This document shows positions 6,566 through 12,850 of a stretch of 56,618 nucleotides of DNA, piece by piece (position 1 is the first letter of the stretch; each line of letters starts with the position of its first letter). This stretch comes from a virus, in IMG/VR virus record IMGVR_UViG_3300044837_000080, positions 1 to 56,618 of that record; one strand, 5' to 3'. Below the pieces are notes generated by a model. The model did no database searches and was not told the origin of the DNA. It was given only the letters and a program-made list of their open reading frames with translations. A program made the translations under genes and the position numbers.

Positions 6566-6716
6566 CGGCTTTGAGAGCGTCCCTAGCTAGATCCAATCCC
6601 GTACCCATAAGAGAGGTAAGGTTCAGGCGAGTATGAGGCTTACGAGCAAACTGGAAGTCATGGATACGGACACCGGGAGATAGCCCGGAAGTACCTGAAC
6701 CCCGAGAGCTGAGGAC
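6566..6716. other. Short stretch with only a doubtful 16-codon ORF
   Basis: Between two terminators. It holds GAGAGG at 6611 and an ATG at 6633 opening a 16-codon ORF. The longer open frame reading GEYEAYEQTG to YLNPES has no start codon. Possibly a decayed cassette gene whose stem terminator remains. Confidence 0.4.
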
Positions 6717-6747
6717 ACAGCCCCGAGCCGCTCCGGCTCGGGGCTGT
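6717..6747 (+). terminator. Terminator, copy of 6137-6167
   Basis: Same 14-bp stem ACAGCCCCGAGCCG with loop CTC, preceded by the same TGAGGAC. It belongs to a cassette whose gene is no longer clear. Confidence 0.72.
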
Positions 6748-6799
6748 TCCATGTCCGGGCCGTGATCGGAAACTCACCTGGATTACTGCTCGGGATGTA

Positions 6800-6828
6800 T
6801 TGACGGCTTGTCATCCTGGCATTAGATT
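6800..6828 (+). promoter_or_regulatory. Cassette promoter with full operator
   Basis: -35 TTGACG, 17-nt spacer, -10 TAGATT; repeat TTGAC-GGCTT-GTCAT (6800-6814). Confidence 0.78.
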
Positions 6829-6880
6829 AGGGGACACAACAGCACGTCAACCCCGGATCCCCCAAAGCGAGGTGAGTAAG

Positions 6881-6991
6881 ATGGGACAGAAAGGATGCCC
6901 GCATAGTGACAGTGCCGGCGTGTGTCAGAAGTGCGCCGCTCCGAAGTGCCCGTGTTCCGGACCGCACTGTCAAGGCAAGAAAGGGAAGTAA
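6881..6991 (+). CDS. Cys-rich miniprotein (36 aa)
   Basis: ATG 6881 follows GAGGTGAGTAAG. The product has six cysteines and two histidines in 36 residues (C6, C15, C18, C23, C25, C30), including CQKC and CPCSGPHC, and a basic tail GKKGK. It probably binds one or two zinc ions. First of three genes in this cassette. Function unknown. Confidence 0.72.
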   Translation: MGQKGCPHSDSAGVCQKCAAPKCPCSGPHCQGKKGK

Positions 6992-6995
6992 GATC

Positions 6996-7280
6996 ATGAC
7001 ACGTACCGCGCGTTTGCTTCAGCGAGGCAATGAGGGATTTCAGATCGTGGTGGCCGGTGGTCCGGTGTTCCACGGTCGGGAGGATGGCCGGTGGCCGGTC
7101 ACGTACCGTCCCCGCTACTCCACGGACCCCCGTCCGTTCCTTGGATGGGACTCGGGTTTCCGGTACGCCGGTGGGGAGCTGGAAGCCGTCCCCGGTAACT
7201 CGGGGAAGTCGGTGGAGTGGGACCGCGCGGTGTGTCCGGAGTGTGGTAGCTGGCTCCGGCACTGTACGTGTGACGAGTAA
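6996..7280 (+). CDS. Hypothetical protein with C-terminal Cys cluster (94 aa)
   Basis: ATG 6996 is 4 nt after the previous stop, with AAGGGAAG as ribosome site; longer upstream readings overlap the Cys-rich gene. The body is rich in Gly/Arg/Pro and aromatic residues, and the end is CPECGSWLRHCTCDE, a likely zinc knuckle. No family recognised. Second gene of a three-gene cassette. Confidence 0.75.
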   Translation: MTRTARLLQRGNEGFQIVVAGGPVFHGREDGRWPVTYRPRYSTDPRPFLGWDSGFRYAGGELEAVPGNSGKSVEWDRAVCPECGSWLRHCTCDE

Positions 7281-7315
7281 GAACCAGCACACCGACACAA
7301 CGTGAGGAATGCGCC

Positions 7316-7468
7316 ATGAGTAAGGCCAGTGACAACGCCAAGGTAGACGAGCTGAAGGAAGCCGTCCGTAACCGCGATGGTGCCAAAGCGGCGAAGATCG
7401 TGGAAGAGATCGGGAACAGTAACCCGAAGGCTGCCCGCGACTTCCTAGCCGGCCGGTGGGGCAAGTAA
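7316..7468 (+). CDS. Small helical protein (50 aa)
   Basis: Short ORF. ATG 7316 follows GTGAGGAATG. The product is almost wholly helical and Ala/Lys-rich (VDELKEAVRNRDGAKAAKIVEEIG) and ends LAGRWGK. Third gene of the cassette, 12 nt before the terminator arm. Function unknown. Confidence 0.7.
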   Translation: MSKASDNAKVDELKEAVRNRDGAKAAKIVEEIGNSNPKAARDFLAGRWGK

Positions 7469-7479
7469 CCTCCCGAGCG

Positions 7480-7514
7480 CGAGAGCCCCGATCGGATCAC
7501 GGTCGGGGCTCTCG
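7480..7514 (+). terminator. Cassette terminator
   Basis: A 14-bp stem CGAGAGCCCCGATC with one G-T pair and a 7-nt loop. Confidence 0.72.
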
Positions 7515-7569
7515 TCTGTCCAGGCTCCGGCCGGCTCGGAAACCTATCTGGATTCCTTCCCGAGATCTA

Positions 7570-7598
7570 TTGACGGGATGATTTACTGGCACTAGAGT
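7570..7598 (+). promoter_or_regulatory. Cassette promoter, half-operator type
   Basis: -35 TTGACG, 17-nt spacer, -10 TAGAGT. The left half TTGACGGGAT is followed by GATTT, so the right half-site is missing. The ATG is 7 nt after the -10 box. Confidence 0.75.
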
Positions 7599-7605
7599 CT
7601 AGGAC

Positions 7606-7827
7606 ATGAGCAACCGCAAAGAAATCTATTACGCCGGACACATGGTCTTCATTACGCGTAGGTTCCTGAACAAGGAAACCGGCAAGATGCGAGTCCGGGT
7701 AAAGATCACTAACTTTGCGCGTACCGAAGTGGTGTGTGACGAGTACCACGATTTTGACGACATGCATACCGGAGACACCGCGTACTCAAAGCAGATCAAG
7801 CGATACACGAACCTGGGCATGAGCTAG
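7606..7827 (+). CDS. Hypothetical basic protein (73 aa), leaderless
   Basis: ATG 7606 stands where transcription should start (8 nt past the -10 box) and has no ribosome site, the same arrangement as at 5657. The protein is basic with beta-strand character (MVFITRRFLNKETGKMRVRV, TEVVCDEYHDF) and a C-terminal AYSKQIKRYTNLGMS. No family recognised. Its promoter lacks the right half of the operator, so it may be expressed when the other cassettes are repressed. Confidence 0.75.
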   Translation: MSNRKEIYYAGHMVFITRRFLNKETGKMRVRVKITNFARTEVVCDEYHDFDDMHTGDTAYSKQIKRYTNLGMS

Positions 7828-7854
7828 ACCCGGACCTGAAGAGAGGCAGAGATC

Positions 7855-8007
7855 ATGAGTGAAACCGAAGTGACTGTGACCGTGAACCGGCTGGACCTGG
7901 AAGCATTCCTTGACGACATGGCCGCGCGCCGGCTCCCGGACATGACCACAGCGGATGGAACGGACCGCGTACTGTTGGCTCTCCGTGAGACATACATAGG
8001 GGGCTAG
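7855..8007 (+). CDS. Small acidic protein (50 aa)
   Basis: Short ORF. ATG 7855 has ribosome site GAGAGGCAG. It begins MSETEVTVTVNRLDLEAFLD and ends in a helix (DRVLLALRETYIGG). Second gene of the cassette, followed by the hairpin 8018-8052. Function unknown. Confidence 0.7.
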   Translation: MSETEVTVTVNRLDLEAFLDDMAARRLPDMTTADGTDRVLLALRETYIGG

Positions 8008-8017
8008 TTCCCGAGCA

Positions 8018-8052
8018 CGAGAGCCCCGATCGGATCACGGTCAGGGCTCTCG
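8018..8052 (+). terminator. Cassette terminator
   Basis: Near copy of 7480-7514: stem CGAGAGCCCCGATC with two imperfect pairs. Confidence 0.7.
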
Positions 8053-8098
8053 TCTGTCCAGGCTCGGAAAATCTATCTGGATTCCTTCCCGAGATCTA

Positions 8099-8127
8099 TT
8101 GACGGGATGATTTCCTGGCACTAGATT
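8099..8127 (+). promoter_or_regulatory. Cassette promoter, half-operator type
   Basis: -35 TTGACG, 17-nt spacer, -10 TAGATT; left half-site followed by GATTT. Upstream DNA is almost identical to that of the 7570 promoter. Confidence 0.73.
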
Positions 8128-8170
8128 CAGTATCACAACAGCACGCCGGCACACTGAAGGGGATCAGCTC

Positions 8171-8449
8171 ATGAGCGCACATGCCATCGGAACCATTGGA
8201 TTCCAAAGCTTGACGAGCCGGCCGGAGATCGTGACCCCTAACCGGTTCACGGTCACCTACCAGGTTTCCGGATCCACCGAGTGGATTCTCACTGAAGGGG
8301 AGTACACCACGAACAACCCCGAGAGCCGCGCCAATGAGCACGCTCAGAACCTTCGGACCGTGGGAGCTATCAAGACTCGGGTCAACGCGTTCCATGGTGA
8401 AATCGCGCTGTGGTCCCGTGAGGACTACGCGGTCATGCACGAAAGCTGA
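8171..8449 (+). CDS. Hypothetical protein (92 aa)
   Basis: ATG 8171 preceded by GAAGGGGATCAG, with a leader of about 35 nt. The protein looks like a small alpha/beta fold (PNRFTVTYQVSGSTEWILTE, then HAQNLRTVGAIKTRVNAF). No known domain. Single-gene cassette ended by a 16-bp hairpin. Confidence 0.75.
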   Translation: MSAHAIGTIGFQSLTSRPEIVTPNRFTVTYQVSGSTEWILTEGEYTTNNPESRANEHAQNLRTVGAIKTRVNAFHGEIALWSREDYAVMHES

Positions 8450-8458
8450 ACCCCGAGC

Positions 8459-8495
8459 ACGAGAACCCCGAGCCGCTGTGGCTCGGGGTTCTCGT
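8459..8495 (+). terminator. Cassette terminator
   Basis: A perfect 16-bp stem ACGAGAACCCCGAGCC with a 5-nt loop. Confidence 0.78.
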
Positions 8496-8565
8496 CTGTC
8501 CAGGCTCCGGCCGGCTCGGGACACGGCTCGGGGCGGGAATCCATCCAGGTTTCCGGGTCCAGGGG

Positions 8566-8594
8566 TTGACCAGTAGTCACAACTGGTCTACTAT
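8566..8594 (+). promoter_or_regulatory. Promoter with full operator for the DUF932 gene
   Basis: -35 TTGACC, 17-nt spacer, -10 TACTAT. The repeat TTGAC-CAGTA-GTCAC (8566-8580) overlaps a second inverted repeat CCAGT/ACTGG (8570-8574, 8582-8586). Confidence 0.78.
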
Positions 8595-8636
8595 CGAGAT
8601 AGACAACAGCACGCAGGACCTAGCGAGAGGCACAGC

Positions 8637-9839
8637 ATGTCGGAAGTCCGGAACGTCAATGACCAGTTCAATGCCGAGCGCGTAGCGCAGATGGAACGCG
8701 TGACCGACCGTCTCGCGTACCTGGAAGGGGAAGTGGCGCTCGGGAACATGCGCAAGCGGGATGACGGTCGATTCGAGGTTCTCGGCAACGGTTGGGACCG
8801 TGGCGAGATCTTCGGAGCCAACGGGATGCCGGTATCCGGCCTGGACACCCTATCCAACGGCAAGACGGCCTTCTACTCCAAGGACCTTCCCGCGTGGCAC
8901 GCACTCGGGACTGTGGTCCCCGGTGGACTCCACACCGCCGCTGAGGTTCTCATGGCCGGTGGACTCGCGTACACCGTTGCACAGAAGCCCGTCACGTTCA
9001 CGCCTGAAGGTTCCGCGGAACTGATCACGGTTCCCGGGTCGTTCGTGAACTACCGTACCGACAACGGGCAACCGCTCGGGGTAGTCGGGAAGTTGTACAC
9101 CCCCGTCCAACCCATCCAGGCGTACGGCATGCTGGATGAACTTCTGAACTACGGCATGGTGGCCGAAACCGCCGGATCGTTCAAAGACGGCGCGCGGATG
9201 TTCATCACGGCAAAGATGCCTACTCCGGCAGTCATTGACCCGGACGGCATCGCTGACGAGATTGAGCAGTACATAGCGCTGATCAACTCTCACGATGGAT
9301 CAACCCCGAGCATGGTTCTGGTGACCCCGTGGCGTATCCTCTGCGCGAATACCGCACGATTCGCCATTGCCGGAGCACAGACCAAATGGGCTATCCGGCA
9401 CACCACAAACGTAGCCTCCCGGATGAGTGAAGCGGCAACGTCGCTCGGACTCACACAGTCCTACTACTCAGCTTTTGCCGCTGAGGAAACCGCGCTGGTT
9501 CAGGCGGAATTCAATGGCAAGATGCTGGACAAGCTGATCACTCAGCTTTGGACTCCGGTCAAGGATGAGGACAACAAAACGGCTGCCACAAAGCACGCCA
9601 AGCGGCGCGCGATCATCCACGAGATTTGGGGGATGGAATCCGAGCGCGTAGGGAAGAACGCTTTCGCCGCTGAGAATGCCGTTACCGGGTACATCGATCA
9701 CTACTCGGAACTACGTCCCCGGTCCGCCGCGCTGAAGGGTAACCGTCTCGCGGCTCTCGGGGATGCGGTCATGTCCGAGAGCATGGATGCGATCAAGGAC
9801 CGGACTCACACGCGGCTCATGACCCTGACGAACCGCTAG
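8637..9839 (+). CDS. DUF932 phage/plasmid-like protein (TIGR03299 type)
   Basis: 400 aa; ATG 8637 with GCGAGAGGCAC. Seen: the layout known from the DUF932/TIGR03299 phage and plasmid family, with LPAWHALGTVV near the start, a central NYRTDNGQPLGVVGKLYTPVQ block, and LVTPWRILCANTARFA followed by IRHTTNVASRMSEA. Known: this family is widespread on phages and plasmids; its biochemical role is unsettled. Length and motif order fit a complete member. It has its own operator-controlled promoter and a hairpin 3' end, so it is a stand-alone unit. It probably acts early, but the sequence alone does not show on what. Confidence 0.85.
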   Translation: MSEVRNVNDQFNAERVAQMERVTDRLAYLEGEVALGNMRKRDDGRFEVLGNGWDRGEIFGANGMPVSGLDTLSNGKTAFYSKDLPAWHALGTVVPGGLHTAAEVLMAGGLAYTVAQKPVTFTPEGSAELITVPGSFVNYRTDNGQPLGVVGKLYTPVQPIQAYGMLDELLNYGMVAETAGSFKDGARMFITAKMPTPAVIDPDGIADEIEQYIALINSHDGSTPSMVLVTPWRILCANTARFAIAGAQTKWAIRHTTNVASRMSEAATSLGLTQSYYSAFAAEETALVQAEFNGKMLDKLITQLWTPVKDEDNKTAATKHAKRRAIIHEIWGMESERVGKNAFAAENAVTGYIDHYSELRPRSAALKGNRLAALGDAVMSESMDAIKDRTHTRLMTLTNR

Positions 9840-9845
9840 CACGAT

Positions 9846-9875
9846 CCGGCCGGACTCCGCTCGGGGTCCGGCCGG
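9846..9875 (+). terminator. Terminator after the DUF932 gene
   Basis: A 10-bp stem CCGGCCGGAC with a 10-nt loop. The flanking CTCC/GGGG may extend it. Confidence 0.68.
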
Positions 9876-9925
9876 TACCGTCCCGGAACAGGGACGGGAG
9901 CCCTCTACAGAAAGTAGGTACGGAG

Positions 9926-10093
9926 ATGGGTAAGCATAAGATGTGGGTTCTCAAGACGGGGGACGGTATGGATCCCATCTCGGGGACCGGGGGATCTGCT
10001 CTCGTTCACAGTAAGAAAGACCTGGACCGGCGTAAGGCTGAAGCCAAGAAAGCCGGCGTCCGGATTACGGTGGAAGAGTACAAAGGGGAGTGA
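9926..10093 (+). CDS. Small basic protein (55 aa)
   Basis: Short ORF. ATG 9926 preceded by GTAGGTACGGAG. The product (MGKHKMWVLKTGDGMDPISG at the start) ends in a Lys/Arg-rich helix DLDRRKAEAKKAGVRITVEE. No promoter is obvious, so it may depend on read-through past 9846-9875. It is followed by a perfect 12-bp hairpin. Function unknown. Confidence 0.68.
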   Translation: MGKHKMWVLKTGDGMDPISGTGGSALVHSKKDLDRRKAEAKKAGVRITVEEYKGE

Positions 10094-10113
10094 GAGCGTC
10101 CCTAGCGCATGCT

Positions 10114-10145
10114 CCGGCCGGACCCTGGTTCAGGGGTCCGGCCGG
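10114..10145 (+). terminator. Terminator
   Basis: A 12-bp stem CCGGCCGGACCC with an 8-nt loop. Confidence 0.72.
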
Positions 10146-10268
10146 CTCCGTTGTGCGGGCTCTCGGCTGGATGAGAGCCGCTGTGCCGTACCCGCTGTGC
10201 CTGCCCGCTGTGGTGACTGGGAGCCGGTATCTTTCAGTGAAAGTTACATGGCAAGTATTCTGGATCAG

Positions 10269-10297
10269 TTGCGTTAGACATCCCGGCATGGTTAGAT
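10269..10297 (+). promoter_or_regulatory. Promoter of the TTGCGT class
   Basis: -35 TTGCGT (10269-10274), 17-nt spacer, -10 TTAGAT (10292-10297). It lacks the TTGAC operator half and resembles the promoters at 10798 and 11181. Confidence 0.6.
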
Positions 10298-10303
10298 AAG
10301 GGC

Positions 10304-10528
10304 ATGGCAAACGAAAGAGGTTCAATGATCGAGATCTCGGACCGGTTCAATGGGCGCATGATGGCCATGGCTACCGAAACCGGAGTGCTACAGACCGATC
10401 TGATCATCATCGCGGCAAAGGTCCAAGCCACGATCAACGGGGCATCTAACCTCAGCGCTAGTGGGCAAGCTGCACTGAGTGAGGTTCTGTCACTGATCAC
10501 GGACCGGCGTACCGAGCAAGGATTCTGA
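10304..10528 (+). CDS. Hypothetical helical protein (74 aa)
   Basis: The first ATG (10304) lies 7 nt past the -10 box, as in the leaderless genes. An in-frame ATG at 10325 follows GAAAGAGG and would use a normal ribosome site, so either start is possible. The protein is helical throughout (FNGRMMAMATETGVLQTDLI, QAALSEVLSLITDRRTEQ). No family recognised. A hairpin follows the stop. Confidence 0.7.
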   Translation: MANERGSMIEISDRFNGRMMAMATETGVLQTDLIIIAAKVQATINGASNLSASGQAALSEVLSLITDRRTEQGF

Positions 10529-10539
10529 CATTGATCATG

Positions 10540-10564
10540 GGGGACCGATTGACAATCGGTCCCC
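10540..10564 (+). terminator. Terminator overlapping the next promoter
   Basis: An 11-bp stem GGGGACCGATT with loop GAC. The loop and flanks read ATTGACAAT, so the possible -35 TTGACA of the next gene lies at the tip of this hairpin. Confidence 0.72.
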
Positions 10565-10577
10565 TATCTGATTGGAT
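10549..10577 (+). promoter_or_regulatory. Possible promoter inside the terminator
   Basis: -35 TTGACA (10549-10554), 17-nt spacer, weak -10 TTGGAT. The ATG at 10584 is 7 nt downstream, matching the leaderless pattern. The right operator half is only partly kept (GTC). Confidence 0.45.
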
Positions 10578-10583
10578 ATCCAT

Positions 10584-10754
10584 ATGAGCAACTACGGATC
10601 TTGCACATGGTGCGGACACGAGCTAACCCCGAGTGAGGGTCAACCTTCGGACTCCGCTGAGATCATGCTGGAATGTGCGATCTCGGGATCCGAGGAATGT
10701 ACCGCTGAGTGGTTTACGTGGGAAGCCGTCCTAGGATCCCTCTCCGGCCAGTAG
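10584..10754 (+). CDS. Small zinc-ribbon-like protein (56 aa)
   Basis: ATG 10584 has no ribosome site, so it is probably leaderless; a TTG at 10572 could extend it by four residues. Seen: two Cys pairs, CTWCGHEL near the start and CAISGSEEC about 20 residues later, as in a small zinc ribbon, with Trp residues near the end (EWFTWEAVLG). Function unknown. Confidence 0.68.
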   Translation: MSNYGSCTWCGHELTPSEGQPSDSAEIMLECAISGSEECTAEWFTWEAVLGSLSGQ

Positions 10755-10765
10755 GCACCGAGGTA

Positions 10766-10797
10766 GAGATCCCGATCGGGAAACCGATCGGGGTCTC
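10766..10797 (+). terminator. Terminator
   Basis: A 14-bp stem GAGATCCCGATCGG (one G-T pair) with GAAA tetraloop. TTGCGT of the next promoter follows directly. Confidence 0.75.
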
Positions 10798-10826
10798 TTG
10801 CGTTACGGCTATTCGTATGATTAACT
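10798..10826 (+). promoter_or_regulatory. Promoter of the TTGCGT class
   Basis: -35 TTGCGT, 17-nt spacer (starts TACGG), -10 TTAACT. The leader GGTTCACCTAGCAAGGGAG is shared with the 11181 unit. Confidence 0.65.
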
Positions 10827-10860
10827 GTGTTCAGAAGGTTCACCTAGCAAGGGAGACAAC

Positions 10861-11139
10861 GTGCGGTACTTCGGAGACAACCAGAAGATGGCGCTTAACT
10901 CACTCTCCCGAGCGAGTTACCCCGGTGGTGGCTGGAACATGGGGAGCTACAGCCGTACCGCTCGGATCCTGGAATCCCTGTTCACGCGGGGACTGGTGGA
11001 CAAGGTGACCCCGTCCAACGGTTGGACGGCTGTGATTTACGAGATCAACGGAGCCGGCCGGACCGCGCTGGATGAGATTCAGGAGGAAGCCCAAAGGGAC
11101 TATGACGAGACCGTACGGGACGCGTGGTACGGACGCTGA
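10861..11139 (+). CDS. Small winged-helix protein (92 aa)
   Basis: GTG 10861 with AAGGGAG six nt upstream. The sequence has the order of a winged helix: QKMALNSLSRA, then YSRTARILESLFTRGLVDKV as recognition helix, then AVIYEINGAGRTALDEI as wing and dimer helix. This is close to PadR/MarR-like small regulators. It could regulate the TTGCGT promoters, but nothing in the sequence proves that. Single-gene unit between its promoter and a perfect hairpin. Confidence 0.75.
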   Translation: MRYFGDNQKMALNSLSRASYPGGGWNMGSYSRTARILESLFTRGLVDKVTPSNGWTAVIYEINGAGRTALDEIQEEAQRDYDETVRDAWYGR

Positions 11140-11147
11140 TCCGAGTG

Positions 11148-11181
11148 AGAGACCCCGATCGGGAAATCGATCGGGGTCTCT
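11148..11181 (+). terminator. Terminator
   Basis: A perfect 14-bp stem AGAGACCCCGATCG; its right arm runs into the TTGCGT of the next promoter. Confidence 0.75.
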
Positions 11182-11209
11182 TGCGTTACGGTTATCGGTA
11201 TGGTTTACT
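11181..11209 (+). promoter_or_regulatory. Promoter of the TTGCGT class
   Basis: -35 TTGCGT (11181-11186), 17-nt spacer (starts TACGG), -10 TTTACT. Nearly a copy of the 10798 promoter and leader. Confidence 0.65.
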
Positions 11210-11244
11210 GGTTTCTAGATGGTTCACCTAGTGAGGGAGCGCGA

Positions 11245-11436
11245 GTGTCTGAAGGCCGGAAAGTCAGCAAAGAGGAACGCCGGCAAGCTATCGGCGGTGT
11301 GGTCAACGAGTCCGAGCGCGGACAGTGCGGCTACTGCGGGGACTGGTACGACGTACCGAGCACGGGAGACATGGGAGTCTGCCGAGCGCACGCATGGGCG
11401 CACGTCCACAACACCCTGACGAGTGAGGGTTACTGA
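11245..11436 (+). CDS. Small zinc-binding-like protein (63 aa)
   Basis: GTG 11245 follows GAGGGAGCGCGA, the same spacing as in the twin unit at 10861, so it is preferred over an ATG at 11200 that would sit before the -10 box. Seen: CGYCGDWYDV followed 15 residues later by CRAHAWAH, a CxxC...CxxH pattern typical of small zinc fingers. The N-terminus is charged. Function unknown. Confidence 0.7.
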   Translation: MSEGRKVSKEERRQAIGGVVNESERGQCGYCGDWYDVPSTGDMGVCRAHAWAHVHNTLTSEGY

Positions 11437-11444
11437 GCTGAGCA

Positions 11445-11477
11445 GAGAGCCCCGACCGGTGTCCGGTCGGGGCTCTC
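11445..11477. terminator. Bidirectional terminator
   Basis: A perfect 15-bp stem GAGAGCCCCGACCGG with loop TGT. It lies between the rightward small genes and the converging leftward operon. Confidence 0.78.
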
Positions 11478-11494
11478 GTGTGTTCCGGGCTCGG

Positions 11495-11980
11495 TTACGG
11501 GGTACCGGCCGGCTCTGGATGCGTGCTCGGGGATATGGTCCGGGTCACGGTGTGAGTTGGTCCAGGGACCGCTACCCATTTGGTTACCGTGGGACCGGGG
11601 ACCGGTGTCGGCTTCACAGCTCGCACTGTGACCCTGGTTCTTGGCAGGGTCACGGTAGGACCGGGAGAGAGCACCATGAGTGTACGGACCGAATCAGAGC
11701 CGTCCACCGTTAGTTCAGCGGATGGGGATGCCGAGAGGCTCGGACCAACTAGCCGTACCTCACTCGGGACCCTGAAAACCAGATAGCTACTGATCGCGCA
11801 TACCGTCACCACAAGTCCGGCCACAGCGGCGTACGCGGCTCGGGGTCTACGTCGTGACGGCTCGGGATCCGTGTCCGGCTCGCCCCCTTGCCACGCTCCG
11901 GACTCGTCCCGTGCCAGCATCCCGAAGGCTAGTGTGTCCTCAGGTGGGTTTCCCTTATGTCTGCCAGCGTGCTTGCTCAC
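11495..11980 (-). CDS. Hypothetical single-span membrane protein (161 aa)
   Basis: GTG at 11980 overlaps the stop of the preceding gene (TAGTG) and has GAGAGG upstream; the longer ATG reading from 12049 would overlap that gene. Seen: a charged N-terminal region, one membrane helix at about residues 50-70 (YAAVAGLVVTVCAISSYLVF), then a Thr/Val/Pro-rich outer region (TLPRTRVTVRAVKPTPVPGP). That is the layout of a surface-exposed anchor or lipoprotein-like stalk. Last gene of the leftward operon. A role in superinfection exclusion is possible but not shown. Confidence 0.68.
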   Translation of the reverse strand: MSKHAGRHKGNPPEDTLAFGMLARDESGAWQGGEPDTDPEPSRRRPRAAYAAVAGLVVTVCAISSYLVFRVPSEVRLVGPSLSASPSAELTVDGSDSVRTLMVLSPGPTVTLPRTRVTVRAVKPTPVPGPTVTKWVAVPGPTHTVTRTISPSTHPEPAGTP

Positions 11981-12237
11981 TAGGCTGCCTCTCGGGGATG
12001 GTACTTCCCTTGCTTGATCCCTAGCTGAAGGTTCCCTATGTGGTACCACCCTTCAGTGTTGCCGCACGCATAAACCCTAAGCTTCTCACCGGGGTAGCGG
12101 TTCCGGGATGCGTACCTTGCATCTGCCCTGTTTGTGTACACCATTTTCTGGCAGTGATCGCAGAACCCTACCGAGTGACCTTTGAGTGCGTTACTGGTGG
12201 ACTCCACTCTGTAATGCCGATTCCGAGTGCTGGACAT
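11980..12237 (-). CDS. Zinc-ribbon-like protein (85 aa)
   Basis: ATG 12237 has the strong site AAAGGAAGGTGAGG. Seen: GFCDHCQKMVY in the N-terminal half and KLRVYACGNTEGWYHIGN later, giving CxxC and CxxxxxWxH clusters as in small phage zinc ribbons. It follows a T-tailed terminator, so it would need read-through or a promoter I cannot see. It is coupled to the next gene by a 1-nt overlap. Function unknown. Confidence 0.72.
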   Translation of the reverse strand: MSSTRNRHYRVESTSNALKGHSVGFCDHCQKMVYTNRADARYASRNRYPGEKLRVYACGNTEGWYHIGNLQLGIKQGKYHPREAA

Positions 12238-12278
12238 GTCCTCACCTTCCTTTGAGAATGGGAACGTAAAAACGAACA

Positions 12279-12311
12279 ACGGCTCGGGGTCCAGTATGAA
12301 CCCCGAGCCGT
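12279..12311 (-). terminator. T-tailed terminator of the replication operon
   Basis: A perfect 12-bp stem ACGGCTCGGGGT with 9-nt loop. On the minus strand it is followed by TGTTCGTTTTT, one of the few hairpins here with a clear T-run. Confidence 0.78.
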
Positions 12312-12328
12312 CAGGTTGTGCGGATGAA

Positions 12329-12805
12329 TCAGCTAGCGGCCGGCGCGCTGAACGGATCCCGTTCCTGAGCGGCCTTCCAGTTCTGGTACCAGGTGAGAGC
12401 CTTCGTGCGGTCTGCGCTCGGGTTGGGGAGCGCGTTCAGGACCCAAGCAAACTCACCTTTCTTGCTCGGACCCTTGACGAGCCGGACGGGAACCACCTTC
12501 CCGATCTTGCTCTGAAGCGAGGACACCACGCCTACTTGCCACTGCCACGCGCCGGAGAATTCCTCCCCGGTCAGCTCGGGGTCCAGCGGGCAGTCGATCA
12601 CGTAGACATCCGACTTGACAGCCGGCGACGGCTTGCCAGGAACAGAGTTGACGGTCGGGAAGTTGGGGCTGTACTCCAGTGGCATGAACAGGAGGAGTGC
12701 GCCTTCCAACCGTCCCATCATGTTCTTGTCAATGAAGCTGGAAGATCCGGGATCCTCAAACGGGTCCGGCTCGGTGCCGTTTGCGGTGGCGGTGTTTTCG
12801 GTCAT
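12329..12805 (-). CDS. Possible OB-fold ssDNA-binding protein (158 aa)
   Basis: ATG 12805 preceded by AAGGGAGC. Seen: an acidic N-terminus (EPDPFEDPG), then a beta-rich core (GRLEGALLLFMPLEY, AVKSDVYVIDCPLD, WQWQVGVVSSLQSKIGKVVP, RLVKGPSKKGEFAWVLNALP) and a helical end. This strand pattern and the gene's place next to a RecB-like nuclease and helicase resemble the OB-fold ssDNA-binding proteins of other actinophages. I cannot confirm the fold. If right, it would protect single strands during replication or recombination. Confidence 0.6.
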   Translation of the reverse strand: MTENTATANGTEPDPFEDPGSSSFIDKNMMGRLEGALLLFMPLEYSPNFPTVNSVPGKPSPAVKSDVYVIDCPLDPELTGEEFSGAWQWQVGVVSSLQSKIGKVVPVRLVKGPSKKGEFAWVLNALPNPSADRTKALTWYQNWKAAQERDPFSAPAAS

Positions 12806-12850
12806 GTCATGCTCCCTTGCTTTGATTGGGCTTTGGTACTGGATGCCGGT

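Noticed and set aside
6633-6683. 16-codon ORF between two terminators
   Set aside because: Too short, and the nearest ribosome-like sequence is 16 nt away. Kept only as a possible remnant.
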